64,000 bases of DNA from assembly GCF_016901955.1 (NCBI RefSeq), contig NZ_JACJLC010000002.1:38943-102942 (forward strand). Direction: 5' to 3'. Both the position numbers and the translations under genes were made by a program. Shown piece by piece: positions 43,533-52,232 of this stretch. Position 1 is the first letter of the stretch, and every line of letters starts with the position of its first letter. Source of the DNA: Pseudoflavonifractor phocaeensis. Lineage in GTDB: Bacteria > Bacillota > Clostridia > Oscillospirales > Oscillospiraceae. Below the pieces are notes generated by a model that ran no database searches, had not been told where the DNA came from, and saw only the letters and a program-made list of their open reading frames with translations.

Positions 43533-44423
43533 TTAATCCGCCTGCTCCAGGCCTTCGGGGGCCTCCTCCCCCAGCACCTCCCGGACCAGCGAAAAGACCC
43601 GGGTCCCCTTGAGATAGACCAGGCTGAACTCCCGGCGCTCATCCAGACAGTCCAGGTGGAAGGGGGACAGCTCCGGGCGCCCCTCCCCCACCGGCTCATA
43701 GGCAAAGGTGATCCCTGCTCCCGCCGACACAAATCGGGTAATGAGGGAAAATTGATTGGCACAAATCACCCGGGAAAACAGGTCCAAGGAGTATCCCCGC
43801 TCGGCCAGGGCGTTTTCCAGGATGCCTCGGGTACCCGACCCGGGCTCCCGCACAACCAGGCACTGGCCCGCCAGGTCCTCCAGGGATATAGTACGTCCGG
43901 CAAAGGGATGGTCCCTCCGGCACAGGCCCACGAATTTGGCCCGCCGGAACAGGCAGCTTCCGTACCGCTGCCGGTCAAAGGCCCCCTCCACCAGGGCAAA
44001 GTCCAGCTGCTCATGGTCCAGCAGGCTGAGCAGGGCCCTGGTGTTGTCCACCACGATCTTCAGGCTGTCCCCCGTCCGTCGGATATAGCGGCTCAGCGCC
44101 TCGGCCACCACAAACTCTCCAATGGTCTTGGTGGCCCCCACCCGCACCTCCCGGGCGGCGGGTCCGGTAAGCTCTTGTTGAAGCCGCTGCTCATTGTACA
44201 GGGCGGTGCGGGCATACTCCGCCACCCGCTGGGCCTGGGGGGTGGCCTGGAGCTTCCGCCCGTCATACTGAAAGAGCTTGCAGCCGTATTTTTCCTCCAG
44301 TCCCCGGATCTGCTGGCTAACGGCGGGCTGGCTCAGGCAGTGCAGCTCCCCAGTCCTGCGGTAATTCATAGTCTCATACAGGGTCAAGAAGGTACGGATC
44401 CGATAGTCCACCACGATAGCCAC
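43533..44423 (-). CDS. LysR-family transcriptional regulator
   Basis: A 296-residue regulator: N-terminal winged helix (IRTFLTLYETMNYRRTGELH to LSQPAVSQQIRGLEEKYGCK) and a C-terminal two-lobed effector domain (VRVGATKTIGEFVVAEALSR, about 92-290). The start is GTG 44423; in-frame GTGs at 44414 and 44411 are alternatives and no strong ribosome site decides. It is divergent from the sulfur-type flavoprotein gene and most likely controls that gene, with a palindrome in the shared region. Its stop lies 7 bp upstream of the lar promoter. Inducer unknown. Confidence 0.85.
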   Translation of the reverse strand: MAIVVDYRIRTFLTLYETMNYRRTGELHCLSQPAVSQQIRGLEEKYGCKLFQYDGRKLQATPQAQRVAEYARTALYNEQRLQQELTGPAAREVRVGATKTIGEFVVAEALSRYIRRTGDSLKIVVDNTRALLSLLDHEQLDFALVEGAFDRQRYGSCLFRRAKFVGLCRRDHPFAGRTISLEDLAGQCLVVREPGSGTRGILENALAERGYSLDLFSRVICANQFSLITRFVSAGAGITFAYEPVGEGRPELSPFHLDCLDERREFSLVYLKGTRVFSLVREVLGEEAPEGLEQAD

Positions 44424-44451
44424 CGCCCATCACAAAATCAAATCAGCTCAT

Positions 44452-44493
44452 AAGTTTTATAAACTTTATTTTATTATAGTGGAGTGTTATACT
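44452..44493 (+). promoter_or_regulatory. promoter region with LysR-type palindrome
   Basis: AAGTTTTATAAACTT (44452-44466) is a perfect palindrome. A -10 box TATACT lies at 44488-44493, with no good -35 box at the right distance. The layout fits an activator-dependent promoter of the gene at 44542. Confidence 0.55.
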
Positions 44494-44541
44494 GGTTTCA
44501 AGCGCGGTTCAAAAAAACGCAATATTTAAGGGGGAACTATT

Positions 44542-47112
44542 ATGCGCATTCTGGTCATCGGCGGCGTGGCCGCCGGGACAAAGGCGGCCGCCAAGCTGAA
44601 GCGGGAAGATCGGAGCGCCCAGGTCAAGGTGCTCAACAAGGGTGAGGACATCTCCTACGCCGGCTGCGGCTTGCCCTACTATGTGGGCGGCGCCATTGGC
44701 ACCCGGGAAGAGCTCATCGTCAACACGCCACAGAAGTACGCCGGCCTCACCGGCGCCGAGGTGGTCACCGGCTGCGAGGTCACCCATGTGGACCCTGCCG
44801 CCAAGACGGTCAGCGGCCTGCTCCATGGGGAGAGCTTTACCGAAAGCTACGACGAACTCATCATCGCCACCGGCGCGGCGCCCTTTGTGCCCGATATGCC
44901 CGGCAAGGCTCTGCCCGGAGTCTTCCCTATGCGCGCCCCTGACGACGCGGTGGGCCTGCGGGATTATGTCTCCGCCAACGGCTGCCGCCGTGCGGTGGTG
45001 GCCGGCGCCGGCTTCATTGGCCTGGAGATCTCCGAGAACCTGCTGAGCCAGGGTCTGGATGTGACGGTGGTGGATTTTGCCGACCAGATCATGCCCAACG
45101 CCTTTGATCCCGAGATGGCCGACTTTGCCCGCCGGAAGCTGAAGGAAGCTGGGGTGCGGGTGCTCACCGGCCAGCGCATCCAGTCGGTCACCGGTACCGA
45201 CAAGGCCACCGGCATCGTTACCGACGGGGGCCCTATTGCCGCCGACGTGGTGGTACTGGCCATCGGCGTCCGTCCCGCCACCGACTTCCTGGCGGATACC
45301 GGCATTGAGCTCTTCAAGGGCACCGTGGTGGTGGACGAGCTGATGCGCACCAACCTGCCCCACATCTATGCCGCCGGCGACTGCGCCATGGTGCGCTCCG
45401 CCATCACCGGCAAGGGCCAGTGGTCCGCCATGGGCTCCACCGCCAACCTGACCGCCCGGGCTCTGGCCAACACCCTTACCGGTTCCCCCACCCCCTACGG
45501 CGGCTGTCTGGGCACCGGCGTGGCCAAGCTGCTGCCCATGCTCAACGTGGGCCGCACCGGCCTCACCGAGGCCCAGGCCAGGGCCGAGGGCTTTGATCCC
45601 ATTACCGTGGTGTGCGTTTCCGACGACAAGGCTCACTATTACCCCGGCGCCTCCGTGTTCCTCACCAAGCTGGTGGCCGACCGGAACAGCCGCAAGCTGC
45701 TGGGTCTCCAGGTCATCGGCGCCGGCGCGGTGGATAAAATGGTGGACGTGGCCGCGGTTGGCCTGTACGCCGGCCTGACCATCGACGCCTATGACACCAT
45801 GGACCTGGCCTACGCTCCCCCCTTCTCCACTGCCATCCATCCCTTTGTCCAGGCCTGTCACGTACTGGAGAACAAGCTCTCCGGCAAGCTGGAAACCTTT
45901 ACCCCCGCCCAGTATGCCGCCGGGGAAGCCAAGGACTACCAGGTCATCGACGCTCAGCCCGCCCCCGCCATCCCCGGAGCCAAGTGGGTCAACCTGGCTC
46001 AGGTCAACGGCCCCCTGGAGGGCATTGATAAGGACGCCAAGCTGCTGCTGGTGTGCGCTCGGGGCAAGCGGGGCTACTTTCTCCAGAATCGCCTGAAATT
46101 CTACGGCTATACCAACACCCGGGTGCTGGAGGGCGGCGTCACCTTTAACCAGGTGAAGGTGCCCCTCCCCGCCGGAGCTACCCTGCCCCCCGAGGAGGTC
46201 AAGCGTCTGAAAGGCCTGGGCTGTCTGTGGGACAAACGCACCCCCGACCGCTTCAACGTGCGGGTCATTACCCGCAACGGCAAGCTGACCAGCGCCGAGC
46301 ATGCCGCCGTGGCCGAGGCCGCCCAGAAATTCGGCTCCGGCGAGGTCACCATGACCACCCGGCTCACCATGGAGATCCAGGGAGTCCCCTATCAGAACGT
46401 GGACGCCCTCATTGAGTTCCTGGCCGAGGCCGGCCTGGAGGTGGGTGGCACCGGCTCCAAAGTACGGCCTGTGGTGTCCTGCAAGGGTACCACCTGCCAG
46501 TACGGCCTGATCGACACCTTCGCCCTCAGCGAAAAGCTCCACGAGCTGTTCTACAAGGGCTACCATGACGTGTCCCTTCCCCATAAGTTCAAGCTGGCAG
46601 TGGGAGGCTGCCCCAACAACTGCGTCAAGCCCGACCTGAACGACCTGGGTATCATCGGCCAGCGTGTGCCCGAGCCCGACCTGAACAAGTGCAAGGGCTG
46701 TAAGGTTTGCCAGATCGAGAAGGCCTGCCCCATCCACGCCGTATCCCTGAAGGACGGCAAGGCGGTCATCGATCCCACTCTGTGCAATCACTGCGGCCGC
46801 TGCCTGGAGAAGTGCCCCTTCGGGGCCTTTACCGAAAGCACCTACGGCTACAAGGTGTACATCGGCGGCCGCTGGGGCAAGAAGGTGGCCTCCGGCAAGC
46901 CTCTGTCCAAGATCTTCACCAGCGAGCAGGAGGTCCTCGACCTGGTGGAGAAGGCCATCCTCTTCTTCCGGGACGAGGGCCAGACCGGTGAGCGGTTCTC
47001 TGACACCATCCAGCGTCTGGGCTTCGACTACGTGGAGGACAAGCTGCTCCACGGTACCGTGGACAAACAGGCTGTGATGAACAAGACCGTCATCGGCGGC
47101 GCCAGCTGCTGA
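44542..47112 (+). CDS. fused CoA-disulfide-reductase-like / rhodanese / sulfite-reductase-like protein
   Basis: An 856-residue multidomain protein. Residues 1-445 are a pyridine nucleotide-disulfide oxidoreductase of the CoA-disulfide reductase/NADH oxidase type: FAD motif VIGGVAAGTKAAAKLK, redox Cys42 in YAGCGLPYY, NAD motif AVVAGAGFIGLEISENL. Residues about 455-545 are rhodanese-like with Cys505 in LLLVCARGKRG. Residues about 560-710 look like an anaerobic sulfite/nitrite reductase half (Cys647, Cys652; Cys690 and Cys694 in GGCPNNC), followed by two 4Fe-4S motifs (from Cys717). It likely moves electrons from NAD(P)H to a sulfur species. A LysR gene is divergent. Confidence 0.82.
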   Translation: MRILVIGGVAAGTKAAAKLKREDRSAQVKVLNKGEDISYAGCGLPYYVGGAIGTREELIVNTPQKYAGLTGAEVVTGCEVTHVDPAAKTVSGLLHGESFTESYDELIIATGAAPFVPDMPGKALPGVFPMRAPDDAVGLRDYVSANGCRRAVVAGAGFIGLEISENLLSQGLDVTVVDFADQIMPNAFDPEMADFARRKLKEAGVRVLTGQRIQSVTGTDKATGIVTDGGPIAADVVVLAIGVRPATDFLADTGIELFKGTVVVDELMRTNLPHIYAAGDCAMVRSAITGKGQWSAMGSTANLTARALANTLTGSPTPYGGCLGTGVAKLLPMLNVGRTGLTEAQARAEGFDPITVVCVSDDKAHYYPGASVFLTKLVADRNSRKLLGLQVIGAGAVDKMVDVAAVGLYAGLTIDAYDTMDLAYAPPFSTAIHPFVQACHVLENKLSGKLETFTPAQYAAGEAKDYQVIDAQPAPAIPGAKWVNLAQVNGPLEGIDKDAKLLLVCARGKRGYFLQNRLKFYGYTNTRVLEGGVTFNQVKVPLPAGATLPPEEVKRLKGLGCLWDKRTPDRFNVRVITRNGKLTSAEHAAVAEAAQKFGSGEVTMTTRLTMEIQGVPYQNVDALIEFLAEAGLEVGGTGSKVRPVVSCKGTTCQYGLIDTFALSEKLHELFYKGYHDVSLPHKFKLAVGGCPNNCVKPDLNDLGIIGQRVPEPDLNKCKGCKVCQIEKACPIHAVSLKDGKAVIDPTLCNHCGRCLEKCPFGAFTESTYGYKVYIGGRWGKKVASGKPLSKIFTSEQEVLDLVEKAILFFRDEGQTGERFSDTIQRLGFDYVEDKLLHGTVDKQAVMNKTVIGGASC

Positions 47113-47121
47113 CACCATAAA

Positions 47122-47157
47122 AAAATCGGGGAATTGCCGCTGCAATTCCCCGATTTT
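47122..47157. terminator. bidirectional terminator, sulfur flavoprotein / purF
   Basis: A 15-bp stem AAAATCGGGGAATTG with its complement (left arm from 47122, right arm to 47157) around a 6-nt loop, between convergent genes. Confidence 0.88.
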
Positions 47158-48621
47158 CTATTCCCCATCCGATTTGTTCCGACCGATCGGCTGCTCGAAC
47201 CGGTCCTTCTCCCCGGGGCCAGGGATCTCCGTAGGATAGCCGCCACCGAAGCAAGCAGTGCAGAAACCGGTATTCTCCGGTCCGGTCAGCTGGACCACAT
47301 GCTCCAGGCTGAGGTAGCCCAGAGAGTCCACCCCTATGATGTCGGCAATTTCTTCCGTTGTGTGGTGGTTGGCGATCAGTTTGTCGGCACTGTCAATGTC
47401 GGTGCCGTAAAAGCAGGGGGCCACAAAGGGTGGCGCGCTCACCCGCATATGGATCTCCCGGGCCCCCGCCTGGCGGAGCAGCTGGATGGTACGGCGGCAG
47501 GTGGTCCCACGGACGATGGAGTCGTCGATGAGCACCACCCGCTTGCCCTCCACTTCAGCCCGGATGGGGTTCAGCTTCAGGTTGACGCCGGTCTCCCGCA
47601 TGCTTTGGGTGGGGGAAATGAAGGTGCGGCCTATGTACTTATTTTTGGTAAAGCCCATGGCGTAGGGGATGCCGGAGGCCTTGGCGTAGCCCAGAGCCGC
47701 ATCCAGGCCGGAGTCGGGCACCCCGATGACCACGTCGGCCTCCACCGGGTGCTCCTGGGCCAGAAAAGCCCCCGCCCGCTGGCGAGCCAGGCTGACGCTG
47801 GCCCCGTCGATCACTGAGTCAGGCCTGGCAAAGTAAATCAACTCAAAGACGCACAGCTTTTTGGGTCTTTGGCCACAGTGGCTGGTATCGCAAACCATCC
47901 CCCGGTGACTCACCGAGACGATCTCCCCTGGCAGCAGGTCCCGCTCAAACACCGCCCCAACCGCATCCAGGGCGCAGGACTCCGAGGCAAACACCACCAT
48001 GCCGTCCGCCCGGCGGCCCATGCACAGGGGACGAAATCCGTAGGGATCCCGGGCCGCAATGAGCTTGGTTGGCGAGGAGATCACCAGGGAGTAGGCCCCC
48101 TCCAGCTTGTCCATAGCCGCCGACACCGCCGCCTCGATGGAGGGAGCGGTAAGCCTGGCCTGGACGATGGTATAGGCGATGACCTCCGAGTCGGTGGTGG
48201 TGTGGAAGATAGAGCCCCGCTCCTCCAAGGCCTGCCGCAGCCGGAAAGAGTTGGTCAAATTTCCATTGTGAGCCATGGCCATTCGTCCCTTGAAGTGGTT
48301 GATCACAATGGGCTGCACATTCCGCTTCCGATCAGAGCCGGTAGTGGCATAGCGCACGTGGCCCACCGCAATAGTCCCCTGCCCCATGGCCTCCAGCCGC
48401 TCCCGGGGAAAGACCTCGTTTACCAGACCTACGTCACACCATGCGTTGAAGCAGCCGTCGTCATTGAGGACAATGCCGGCGCTCTCCTGGCCCCGGTGCT
48501 GCAAGGCGTACAAGCCGTAGTAGGCCAGGGGCGCCAACTCCCCCCGGGTAGGGGCATAGAGTCCCAGTACCCCGCACTCCTCATGCAGGTGCCGGGGCTG
48601 TCGTTGGGTCAAGTCATTCAT
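47158..48621 (-). CDS. purF: amidophosphoribosyltransferase
   Basis: A 487-residue enzyme for the first committed step of purine synthesis, making phosphoribosylamine from PRPP and glutamine. A 15-residue propeptide precedes the catalytic cysteine (HLHEECGVLGLYA, Cys16). The glutaminase domain shows GQESAGIVLNDDG and VGHVRYATTG. The PRPP loop is VVLIDDSIVRGTTCRRTIQL. C-terminal cysteines (CFYGTD, FCTACFGG) suit a 4Fe-4S-type PurF as in Bacillus. ATG 48621 has GGGAG 7 nt upstream; the longer frame runs into the promoter. Confidence 0.95.
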   Translation of the reverse strand: MNDLTQRQPRHLHEECGVLGLYAPTRGELAPLAYYGLYALQHRGQESAGIVLNDDGCFNAWCDVGLVNEVFPRERLEAMGQGTIAVGHVRYATTGSDRKRNVQPIVINHFKGRMAMAHNGNLTNSFRLRQALEERGSIFHTTTDSEVIAYTIVQARLTAPSIEAAVSAAMDKLEGAYSLVISSPTKLIAARDPYGFRPLCMGRRADGMVVFASESCALDAVGAVFERDLLPGEIVSVSHRGMVCDTSHCGQRPKKLCVFELIYFARPDSVIDGASVSLARQRAGAFLAQEHPVEADVVIGVPDSGLDAALGYAKASGIPYAMGFTKNKYIGRTFISPTQSMRETGVNLKLNPIRAEVEGKRVVLIDDSIVRGTTCRRTIQLLRQAGAREIHMRVSAPPFVAPCFYGTDIDSADKLIANHHTTEEIADIIGVDSLGYLSLEHVVQLTGPENTGFCTACFGGGYPTEIPGPGEKDRFEQPIGRNKSDGE

Positions 48622-48658
48622 ATCCGTGCTCCCTCCGTGGTGATCCGTCATATTAAAA

Positions 48659-48703
48659 CAGACAGAGAGGCCCCAGATATCATATCTGAGACCTCTCTGT
48701 CTG
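48659..48703 (-). promoter_or_regulatory. long hairpin at the 5' end of the purF transcript
   Basis: Arms CAGACAGAGAGG (48692-48703 on the minus strand) and its complement (48659-48670), with inner G-U and 7-1-7 palindromic parts, give a nearly unbroken 22-bp stem. TTTTAATAT follows. It begins a few bases after the predicted start and may act as an attenuator, a mRNA stabiliser, or the terminator of pflB read-through. Confidence 0.65.
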
Positions 48704-48714
48704 CCAATGGGGAT

Positions 48715-48743
48715 ACTATACGATGTTTTTCCCGGTTTGTCAA
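48715..48743 (-). promoter_or_regulatory. promoter of purF
   Basis: Minus-strand TTGACA (48738-48743) and TATAGT (48715-48720) with a 17-bp spacer, in the gap behind the pflB stop. Confidence 0.8.
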
Positions 48744-48767
48744 TGTAAAACCTGCATAAAAGGGGAG

Positions 48768-51011
48768 TCACATACTCTCATGGAAGGTACGCTTGACCAC
48801 CTCCAGCTGCTGCTCCCGACTGAGGCGGGAGAAATTCACCGCGTAGCCAGACACCCGAATGGTGAGGGTGGGGTACTGCTCAGGGTGCTCCATGGCGTCC
48901 AGCAGGAGCTGGCGGTTCATCACGTTCACGTTCAGGTGGTGGGCCCCCTGGAGGAAGTAGCCGTCCAGGATATGCACCAGGTTGTCCACCCGCTCGCCCT
49001 CCGTCTTGCCCAGGGCGGAGGGCACGATGGAGAAGGTGTTGGACACGCCATCCTGACACACCGCCCGGTAGGGGATCTTGGCCACCGAGTTGAGAGAGGC
49101 CAGGGCGCCGTTCTTGTCCCGGCCGTGCATGGGGTTGGCGCCGGGGGCGAAGGGCTCCCCCGCCTTGCGGCCGTCGGGGGTGGCCCCCGTCTTTTTGCCG
49201 TACATCACGTTGGAGGTGATGGTGAGGGCGGACAGGGTGTGGATGGCGTTGCGGTACAGGGGGTGCTTTTTCAGCTCGGCGGAGAAGTAGGACACCAGCT
49301 CCACGGCGATATCGTCCACCAGGTCGTCGTCGTTGCCGTACTTGGGGAAATCCCCCTCCACCTGGAAGTCCACGGCGATGCCCTGCTCATTGCGGATGGG
49401 ACGCACCTTGGCGAACTTGATGGCGGACAGGGAGTCGGCTGCGATGGACAGTCCCGCCACCCCGAAGGCGGCCAGCCGCTCCACCAGGGTGTCATGGAGG
49501 GCCATCTGACTGCTCTCGTAGGCGTATTTGTCGTGCATGAAGTGGATGATATTGATGGTGTCCACATAGAGCTCCGCCACATAGGACAGCACCTTTTTGT
49601 AGTTGCCCAGCACCTTGGGGTAGTCCAGCACCTCGTCGGTGTCCAGCTCGATCTCAGGCACCACCCGGATGCCCTTCTTCTCGTCCACGCCGCCGTTGAT
49701 GGCGTACAGCAGGCTCTTGGCCAGGTTGGCCCGGGCCCCAAAGAACTGCATCTGCTTGCCCACCGCCATGGCGGACACGCAACAGGCAATGCAATAGTCG
49801 TCGCCATACATGGGCCGCATGAGCTCGTCGCTCTCATACTGGATGGAGTCGGTATCGATGCTCATTTTGGCGCAGTAGTCCTTGAAGCCCTGGGGCATGT
49901 GGGGGCTCCACAGTACGGTCAGGTTGGGCTCGGGAGCGGTACCCAGGTTGGTGAGGGTGTGGAGGTAGCGGAAGGAGCTCCTGGTCACCAGGGTGCGGCC
50001 GTCCACCCCCATGCCGCCGATGGCCTCGGTGACCCAGGTGGGGTCACCGCCGAAGAGCTCGTTGTACTCGGGCGTGCGCAGGTGACGCACCAGCCGCAGC
50101 TTGATGACGAACTGGTCGATGAGCTCCTGGGCCCCCTCCTCGTCCAGGACGCCCCGGTCCAGGTCCCGCTGGATGTAGATATCCAGGAAGGTAGCGGTGC
50201 GGCCCAGGGAGGTGGCCGCGCCATTGTTCTCCTTGATGCCCGCCAGGTAGGCCATGTACAGGTTCTGCACCGCCTCGTGGGCGTTCTCCGCCGGGCGGGA
50301 AATATCGCAGCCGTACCGGGCGGCCATGGCGGCCATCTGCCGCAGAGCCCGGATCTGCATCTGGACCTCCTCCCGCAGGCGGATGCGCTCGTCGGTCATG
50401 GGGCCGTCGATCATGTCCAGATCCTTTTCCTTCTCTTCGATAAGGAAATCAGTACCGTACAGGGGCACCCGGCGGTAGTCTCCCACGATGCGGCCTCGCC
50501 CGTAGGCGTCGGGCAGTCCGGTGAGCAGCCCCGCCGTCCGGGCCAGCCGGGTCCGCTTGGGGTAGGCGTCAAATACCCCCTCGTTATGGGTCTTGCGGTA
50601 GAGGCGGAAGTGCCGCTCGATCTCCGGGTCCAGCTGGTAGCCGTACTGCTCCAGGGCGGAGGTGGCGTTGCGGATACCGCCGAAGGGGTTGACGATCCGC
50701 TTCAGGGGGGCGTCGGTCTGGAGGCCCACGATGACCTCGTTGTCCTTGTCGATATAGCCGGGGGCAAAGTTGTCGATACCAGAAACGGCGTGGGTCTCCA
50801 CGTCGATGACGCCCTTCTTTACCTCCTCAATGATGAGGGCCTTGGCCTTCTCCCACACCCTGGCGGTTTTGGGGGAAATGGAAGCCAGAAAGGAGGCATC
50901 CCCCTGGTAGGGGGTGTAGTTCTTCTGGATAAAATTGCGCACATTCACCAGGTGGCGCCACTCGCCGGTACGGAAACCGCTCCAGGCGGTACAGTTCACA
51001 TCAATGCTCAT
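48768..51011 (-). CDS. pflB: pyruvate formate-lyase (formate C-acetyltransferase)
   Basis: A 747-residue glycyl-radical enzyme that splits pyruvate with CoA into acetyl-CoA and formate. The catalytic cysteine pair is Cys410-Cys411 (CIACCVSAM) and the radical glycine is Gly722 (RVSGYAVNF). Conserved parts such as [15 protein letters not shown] and [20 protein letters not shown] identify PFL rather than choline or glycerol lyases. Its activase gene is 10 bp upstream, so both are read from the ZTP-controlled promoter. Formate made here feeds one-carbon units and redox balance. Confidence 0.95.
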   Translation of the reverse strand: MSIDVNCTAWSGFRTGEWRHLVNVRNFIQKNYTPYQGDASFLASISPKTARVWEKAKALIIEEVKKGVIDVETHAVSGIDNFAPGYIDKDNEVIVGLQTDAPLKRIVNPFGGIRNATSALEQYGYQLDPEIERHFRLYRKTHNEGVFDAYPKRTRLARTAGLLTGLPDAYGRGRIVGDYRRVPLYGTDFLIEEKEKDLDMIDGPMTDERIRLREEVQMQIRALRQMAAMAARYGCDISRPAENAHEAVQNLYMAYLAGIKENNGAATSLGRTATFLDIYIQRDLDRGVLDEEGAQELIDQFVIKLRLVRHLRTPEYNELFGGDPTWVTEAIGGMGVDGRTLVTRSSFRYLHTLTNLGTAPEPNLTVLWSPHMPQGFKDYCAKMSIDTDSIQYESDELMRPMYGDDYCIACCVSAMAVGKQMQFFGARANLAKSLLYAINGGVDEKKGIRVVPEIELDTDEVLDYPKVLGNYKKVLSYVAELYVDTINIIHFMHDKYAYESSQMALHDTLVERLAAFGVAGLSIAADSLSAIKFAKVRPIRNEQGIAVDFQVEGDFPKYGNDDDLVDDIAVELVSYFSAELKKHPLYRNAIHTLSALTITSNVMYGKKTGATPDGRKAGEPFAPGANPMHGRDKNGALASLNSVAKIPYRAVCQDGVSNTFSIVPSALGKTEGERVDNLVHILDGYFLQGAHHLNVNVMNRQLLLDAMEHPEQYPTLTIRVSGYAVNFSRLSREQQLEVVKRTFHESM

Positions 51012-51020
51012 ATGCCCTCC

Positions 51021-51749
51021 TCATTCTTTGTCACAGCAGGTTTGGTTCAATCTTTGGTTCCAGTCCTCCAGGGTCTTGGCCTCCAAAGGGGCCACTCCCT
51101 CCAGAGGGTAGGGGATGCCCAGGGCGGCGTACTTATGGACCCCCAGGGTGTGATAGGGCAGCAGCTCCACCCGCTTCACATGGCGGAGGGTGTTCAGATA
51201 GCCCTCCAGCCCCGCCAGGTGGGCCTCCCCGTCGGTGAGGCCGGGCACTGCCACGTGGCGGATCCACAGAGGCTTGCCCATGGCCTGCGCGGCCGTCAGG
51301 AACCGGTCAAAGGCCTCCATGGACCGGCCGGTGACCTGCCGGTAGCCCGTCGGGGTGTAGTGCTTCACGTCCAGCAGTACAAGGTCCGTGTGAGCCAGGA
51401 TAGCCTCATAGTGCCCCAGGCCCACCCCCGCCGTGTCCAGGCAGGTGTGGATGCCCGCCTGCTGGCAGAGCTCCAGAGTCTCCGCCAGAAAGTCCGGCTG
51501 GAGCAAAGGCTCCCCCCCGGAAAAGGTCGCCCCGCCGGTGCTGCCGTAATAGGGCCGGAACCGCTCCAGTCGGTGGAGCACTTCTTCCGGGGTATACCAG
51601 GCCGCCTTCGGGCTGTCCGGCTCCCAGGTGTCCGGATTGTGACAATAGCGGCAGCGCAGGGCACACCCCTGCAAAAAAAATACGGTGCGGATCCCGGGCC
51701 CGTCCACCAGTCCCATGCTCTCCACCGAATGGATCAGCCCCTTGACCAA
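51021..51749 (-). CDS. pflA: pyruvate formate-lyase activating enzyme
   Basis: A 242-residue radical-SAM enzyme. The CX3CX2C motif for the 4Fe-4S cluster is GCALRCRYCHNPD, preceded by GLVDGPGIRTVFFLQ. The glycine-rich SAM contact is GGATFSGGEPLLQ. It forms the glycyl radical in PflB. Translation starts at TTG 51749, 9 nt after AAAGGAGG; earlier ATG codons would place the start inside the riboswitch. It precedes pflB by 10 bp, an order opposite to that of E. coli (pflB-pflA). Confidence 0.93.
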   Translation of the reverse strand: MVKGLIHSVESMGLVDGPGIRTVFFLQGCALRCRYCHNPDTWEPDSPKAAWYTPEEVLHRLERFRPYYGSTGGATFSGGEPLLQPDFLAETLELCQQAGIHTCLDTAGVGLGHYEAILAHTDLVLLDVKHYTPTGYRQVTGRSMEAFDRFLTAAQAMGKPLWIRHVAVPGLTDGEAHLAGLEGYLNTLRHVKRVELLPYHTLGVHKYAALGIPYPLEGVAPLEAKTLEDWNQRLNQTCCDKE

Positions 51750-51772
51750 AAAGCCCTTCCTCCTTTCGCAAG

Positions 51773-51823
51773 CAAAAAGAAAAGCCGACAGTCCGGGCTT
51801 TTCTCGCCCAGACGGTCGGCTTT
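51773..51823 (-). terminator. terminator of the ZTP riboswitch
   Basis: A stem GCCGAC...GTCGGC (51815-51820 with 51784-51789, extended inward by GTC/GAC and GGGC/GCCC) followed by TTTTCTTTTT on the minus strand. Its 5' arm is the 3' part of the aptamer, so ligand binding and termination exclude each other. Confidence 0.88.
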
Positions 51824-51880
51824 CAATCATCATACTCCATGTGGTAGGCTCCACATTATCCGTCAGTCATATGATAGGTT
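51804..51880 (-). ncRNA. ZTP (pfl) riboswitch
   Basis: The minus strand carries the two conserved halves of the pfl motif: TATGACTGACGGATAATG, then hairpin GTGG...CCAC with GGAGTATGATGATT, and CCGACCGTCTGGGC. The order and spacing match the known Fusobacterium ZTP aptamer as I remember it. ZTP/ZMP marks a lack of 10-formyl-tetrahydrofolate; binding should stop termination and raise pflAB expression and formate supply. Confidence 0.88.
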
Positions 51881-51882
51881 TA

Positions 51883-51912
51883 CTTATAACACACCCCCTT
51901 TCCCTTTGTCAA
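51883..51912 (-). promoter_or_regulatory. promoter of pflAB
   Basis: Minus-strand TTGACA (51907-51912) and TATAAG (51883-51888) with an 18-bp spacer; the transcript begins at the riboswitch. Confidence 0.8.
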
Positions 51913-52005
51913 GGTCCTTCCTGTCCATCCACAGCGGACTCTTGCAATACGCACTAAGACCTGCTAAGATAGGTCTTGAAATTTGTCGGAAAGGTGGAAC
52001 ATGGA

Positions 52006-52191
52006 ATGTCCGGATATTTTACGGTAGGCGGCTTTTTTGTGGTGGTAGGACTGCTCTTCCTGCTGCTCCCACTGGAGCAGCTGCAAAAGGCCTTCCGCCA
52101 CATGCGCTCCAAGGTTACCACCAAGATCGGAGGCGCCGTGTTCCTGGCACTGGGCCTGTTCATGGTGGTCCAGGGCGTTCTGGCGCTGTAA
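52006..52191 (+). CDS. small two-helix membrane protein
   Basis: A 61-residue protein with two hydrophobic helices (FTVGGFFVVVGLLFLLLPLE and KIGGAVFLALGLFMVVQGVL) joined by a basic loop (KAFRHMRSK). ATG 52006 has AAAGGTGG about 8 nt upstream, and the gene ends 5 bp before a strong terminator, so it looks real despite its size. A TTG at 51976 would extend it by ten residues. I do not recognise the family, and no neighbour suggests a role. Confidence 0.6.
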   Translation: MSGYFTVGGFFVVVGLLFLLLPLEQLQKAFRHMRSKVTTKIGGAVFLALGLFMVVQGVLAL

Positions 52192-52195
52192 TTCA

Positions 52196-52231
52196 AAATC
52201 GGGAGTCCGGTATATACCGGACTCCCGATTT
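52196..52231. terminator. bidirectional terminator, small membrane protein / lysA
   Basis: A perfect palindrome of two 18-nt arms, AAATCGGGAGTCCGGTAT with its complement, flanked by A/T runs between convergent genes. Confidence 0.9.
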
Positions 52232-52232
52232 A

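Noticed and set aside
44509..47145. Minus-strand open frame of 878 codons
   Set aside because: Antisense shadow of the sulfur flavoprotein gene, which has clear domain motifs on the plus strand.
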